Source of the DNA: Zoroaster sp. YZ-2022
Lineage: Eukaryota > Echinodermata > Asteroidea > Forcipulatida > Zoroasteridae
Direction: 5' to 3'
DNA: 64,000 bases
NCBI GenBank assembly: GCA_029582265.1
Contig: CM055837.1
Location: 15,394,777 to 15,458,776, forward strand
Below are positions 62,584 through 64,000 of the stretch, one piece after another. Each line of letters opens with the position of its first letter. Positions within the stretch are counted from its first letter, which is position 1. The position numbers and the translations under genes were made by a program. The notes under the pieces are model-generated. The model saw only the letters and a list, made by a program, of their open reading frames with translations, had not been told where the DNA came from and searched no databases.

Positions 62584-62589
62584 GTAGTA

Positions 62590-63338
62590 AGGATAGTTAT
62601 TGACATTTCAAACATTGTGCTCATGTTCGTCCGTCTTCAGGAAGATGCTGGACAAATGTTCAGTGAAATATTTCGTTTGACTTAAACTTTTTATATTTTT
62701 ATATAAAATATATAATGTAGCCTAGGCAGTAAACTATGAATGAAACAATATTTAAGCTGATTTTTCTTATTATTTTGTAGTCACCAATCAGCGTTGCGGA
62801 AATCGTTTTTCCCACCAGAGTTTAGTATAGTGAGAAAAAAGTAGGCCCTTGGGACAAGGTAAAGCTCTGAGCTTGTTCAATTTACACTGTTTCCCCCAAC
62901 GAAAGTCTGCACAATAGGCCTATCCAAAAGACATGCATATCTAAAGAACGATGACTTTGTTCATTGACTTCGACATATACACCCTAGTTCAAAAGATATG
63001 TCTAACGGAATTCCTCTGAGATGGCTGAGTTTTTTGTACCGGTACATATGCTGTGAATTAAAGTTGCAATTCACTATACAAAAGTATCACTGTTTAACTT
63101 CAACAGAACATGTCAACGTTGTCACCAAAAGGTTTCCCGATTGGGACATATTGGTATCCATCAAATTGAGATACTATGTTGTTCCCGTTAGTAAACTTAC
63201 TTGATGTAAGGTTGAATGCTGATTTTCCTCGAAATCTTTCTGTCTGAGGTACTTTCATTAAAAGAAATTAGTAAGACATTTTTCAACTGAAATTTCGACT
63301 TCATGAGACGATAAATTTCATGTTAGAATACGAACAAT
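62590..63338. other. No gene seen
   Basis: Unique AT-rich sequence. The 68-codon ORF at 62998-63204 has no recognisable domain. Confidence 0.35.
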
Positions 63339-63339
63339 C

Positions 63340-63690
63340 TGAAACCCTTCTATGACAGCATGGAGGTAGAATTCTACCTCCATGATGACAGCAAAGGTCA
63401 AAATCAGTCAAAAATGTTGATATACTTGCCAAGGTATATCTAGTGCACTTAACAGTCGAACGCTGTCAAACCTTACGTGTAGTAAGTACATTTACAGGTC
63501 AAAATGAGCCGACCGTTTTTGACTGGAAAAGGCATTATCTTGTATTGTTGAGGGTGGTCAAAATGACAGTAAAAACCAGTCAAAAATGCCCCTGTGTGCA
63601 CATTTGGGTCAACAGTCAAAAAAGGCAGTTGACTGATTTTGACCTCTACAGCTACTTGCCACAAAAGTTCAGCTACAGTAGGAGGGATTG
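63340..63690 (-). mobile_element. piggyBac-type MITE P1, copy 4, interrupted
   Basis: Reverse orientation. The left end AAACCCTTCTATGACAG aligns with the family terminus (AACCCTCCTACTACTGC) and continues, after the micro-element and one 7-bp repeat, as CAAAGGTCAAAATCAGTC. The right end is GCTACAGTAGGAGGGAT. The TTAA has decayed at both sides. Confidence 0.75.
63359..63384. mobile_element. Micro-element, 26 bp, with 7-bp TSD
   Basis: A perfect 26-bp palindrome with arms CATGGAGGTAGAA and TTCTACCTCCATG. Flanked by ATGACAG at 63352-63358 and 63385-63391. It lies inside a P1 MITE whose intact copies at 5732 and 8176 show the site without it. Confidence 0.85.
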
Positions 63691-63726
63691 CCAAGTGTTG
63701 ATTTCTATTTCTATATCTCTTGATTC

Positions 63727-64000
63727 CAAGGGCGCAACCACGTGTTGAAAGTTGGGGGGGGTCCCAAGCAGCCAATAGCAACGTGATCTGCGGGCGAGCG
63801 AAGCGAGCACGCCACTAGCAGCTGGGGTGTTGGTTCAATATCACGTATTTCAGCGTGTTGATGGAAGTGTTGCATAATTGTGATGTCATGAATGACATTA
63901 CTAGGATCATGTATACATAAAATACCAAAATGTTTTATTGAAGTTGGGGAGGTCCACATAAAAGTAGGGGGGGTCGTGACCCCGACCCCCCCAGTGGTTG
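63727..64000. repeat. G-rich dispersed repeat running off the window
   Basis: GGGCGCAACCACGTGTTGAA at the left and CCCCCCAGTGGTTG at the window end may be its two inverted ends (GCAACCAC against GTGGTTG). GCGAGCGAAGCGAGCACG is inside. It resembles hAT-type G-rich MITEs. The right border is not visible. Confidence 0.4.

Overview
This is a repeat-dominated stretch of a metazoan nuclear genome. The genes have spliceosomal introns, the retroelements are animal types (tRNA-headed SINEs, CR1-like and APE-type LINEs, a DIRS-type tyrosine-recombinase retrotransposon), and MITEs are very dense, nested in each other and interrupted by poly-G tracts. This combination fits a marine invertebrate deuterostome, and an echinoderm is my best guess. 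That placement is an inference from repeat style, because no marker gene settles it.

Two host genes can be supported. The first is a four-exon regulator of calcineurin (RCAN/calcipressin) gene on the minus strand. Its coding exons are 10550-10831, 7604-7777, 6132-6294 and 4480-4607. They join in phase to 248 codons and carry the family's RRM-like fold, a LLSPPASPP motif and a C-terminal PxIxIT-like segment. All three introns are full of mobile elements. The second is a plus-strand gene with an uninterrupted 606-codon frame at 33302-35122. It encodes a type I membrane protein with Ig-like domains and a short cytoplasmic tail carrying tyrosine, proline-rich and PDZ-ligand motifs. A small membrane-protein-like ORF at 57180-57452 is only a possibility.

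Layout: 1-1025 holds tRNA-like SINE pieces and short tandem repeats. 3690-4390 is a 63-bp satellite just downstream of RCAN. 4480-10831 is RCAN with nested transposons, including a 1-kb Harbinger-like element with a Myb-like ORF inserted in the arm of a long palindrome. 11.5-19.2 kb holds a CR1-like LINE 3' end, SINEs and several MITE families. 20.1-21.3 kb is a 32-bp array grown inside a dispersed element. 21.9-25.3 kb has SINEs split by a TTTCGA-rich MITE. 26.9-32.1 kb has hAT and Harbinger MITEs, a LINE tail and a Penelope-like motif. 32.9-35.5 kb is the Ig gene. 35.8-39.5 kb is nested MITEs. 41.7-45.8 kb is a dead DIRS element hit by at least five insertions. 46.5-49.3 kb is tandem arrays. 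49.58-53.28 kb is a hAT element carrying an APE-RT LINE. 53.6-64 kb has more MITEs, a large inverted hairpin, a TTAA transposon and an 18/19-bp type satellite.

The most notable signal is a family of micro-elements only 23-38 bp long. They are palindromic, start CATGGAGG and end CCTCCATG. Four copies (44653, 44979, 47843, 63359) are each flanked by a perfect 7-bp target duplication. Two of them interrupt the DIRS element and one interrupts a TTAA MITE, so empty sites can be compared within this window. A second theme is internal tandem amplification of MITE or dispersed-repeat segments (32, 81, 90/112 and 28 bp) for which unexpanded relatives are also present here.
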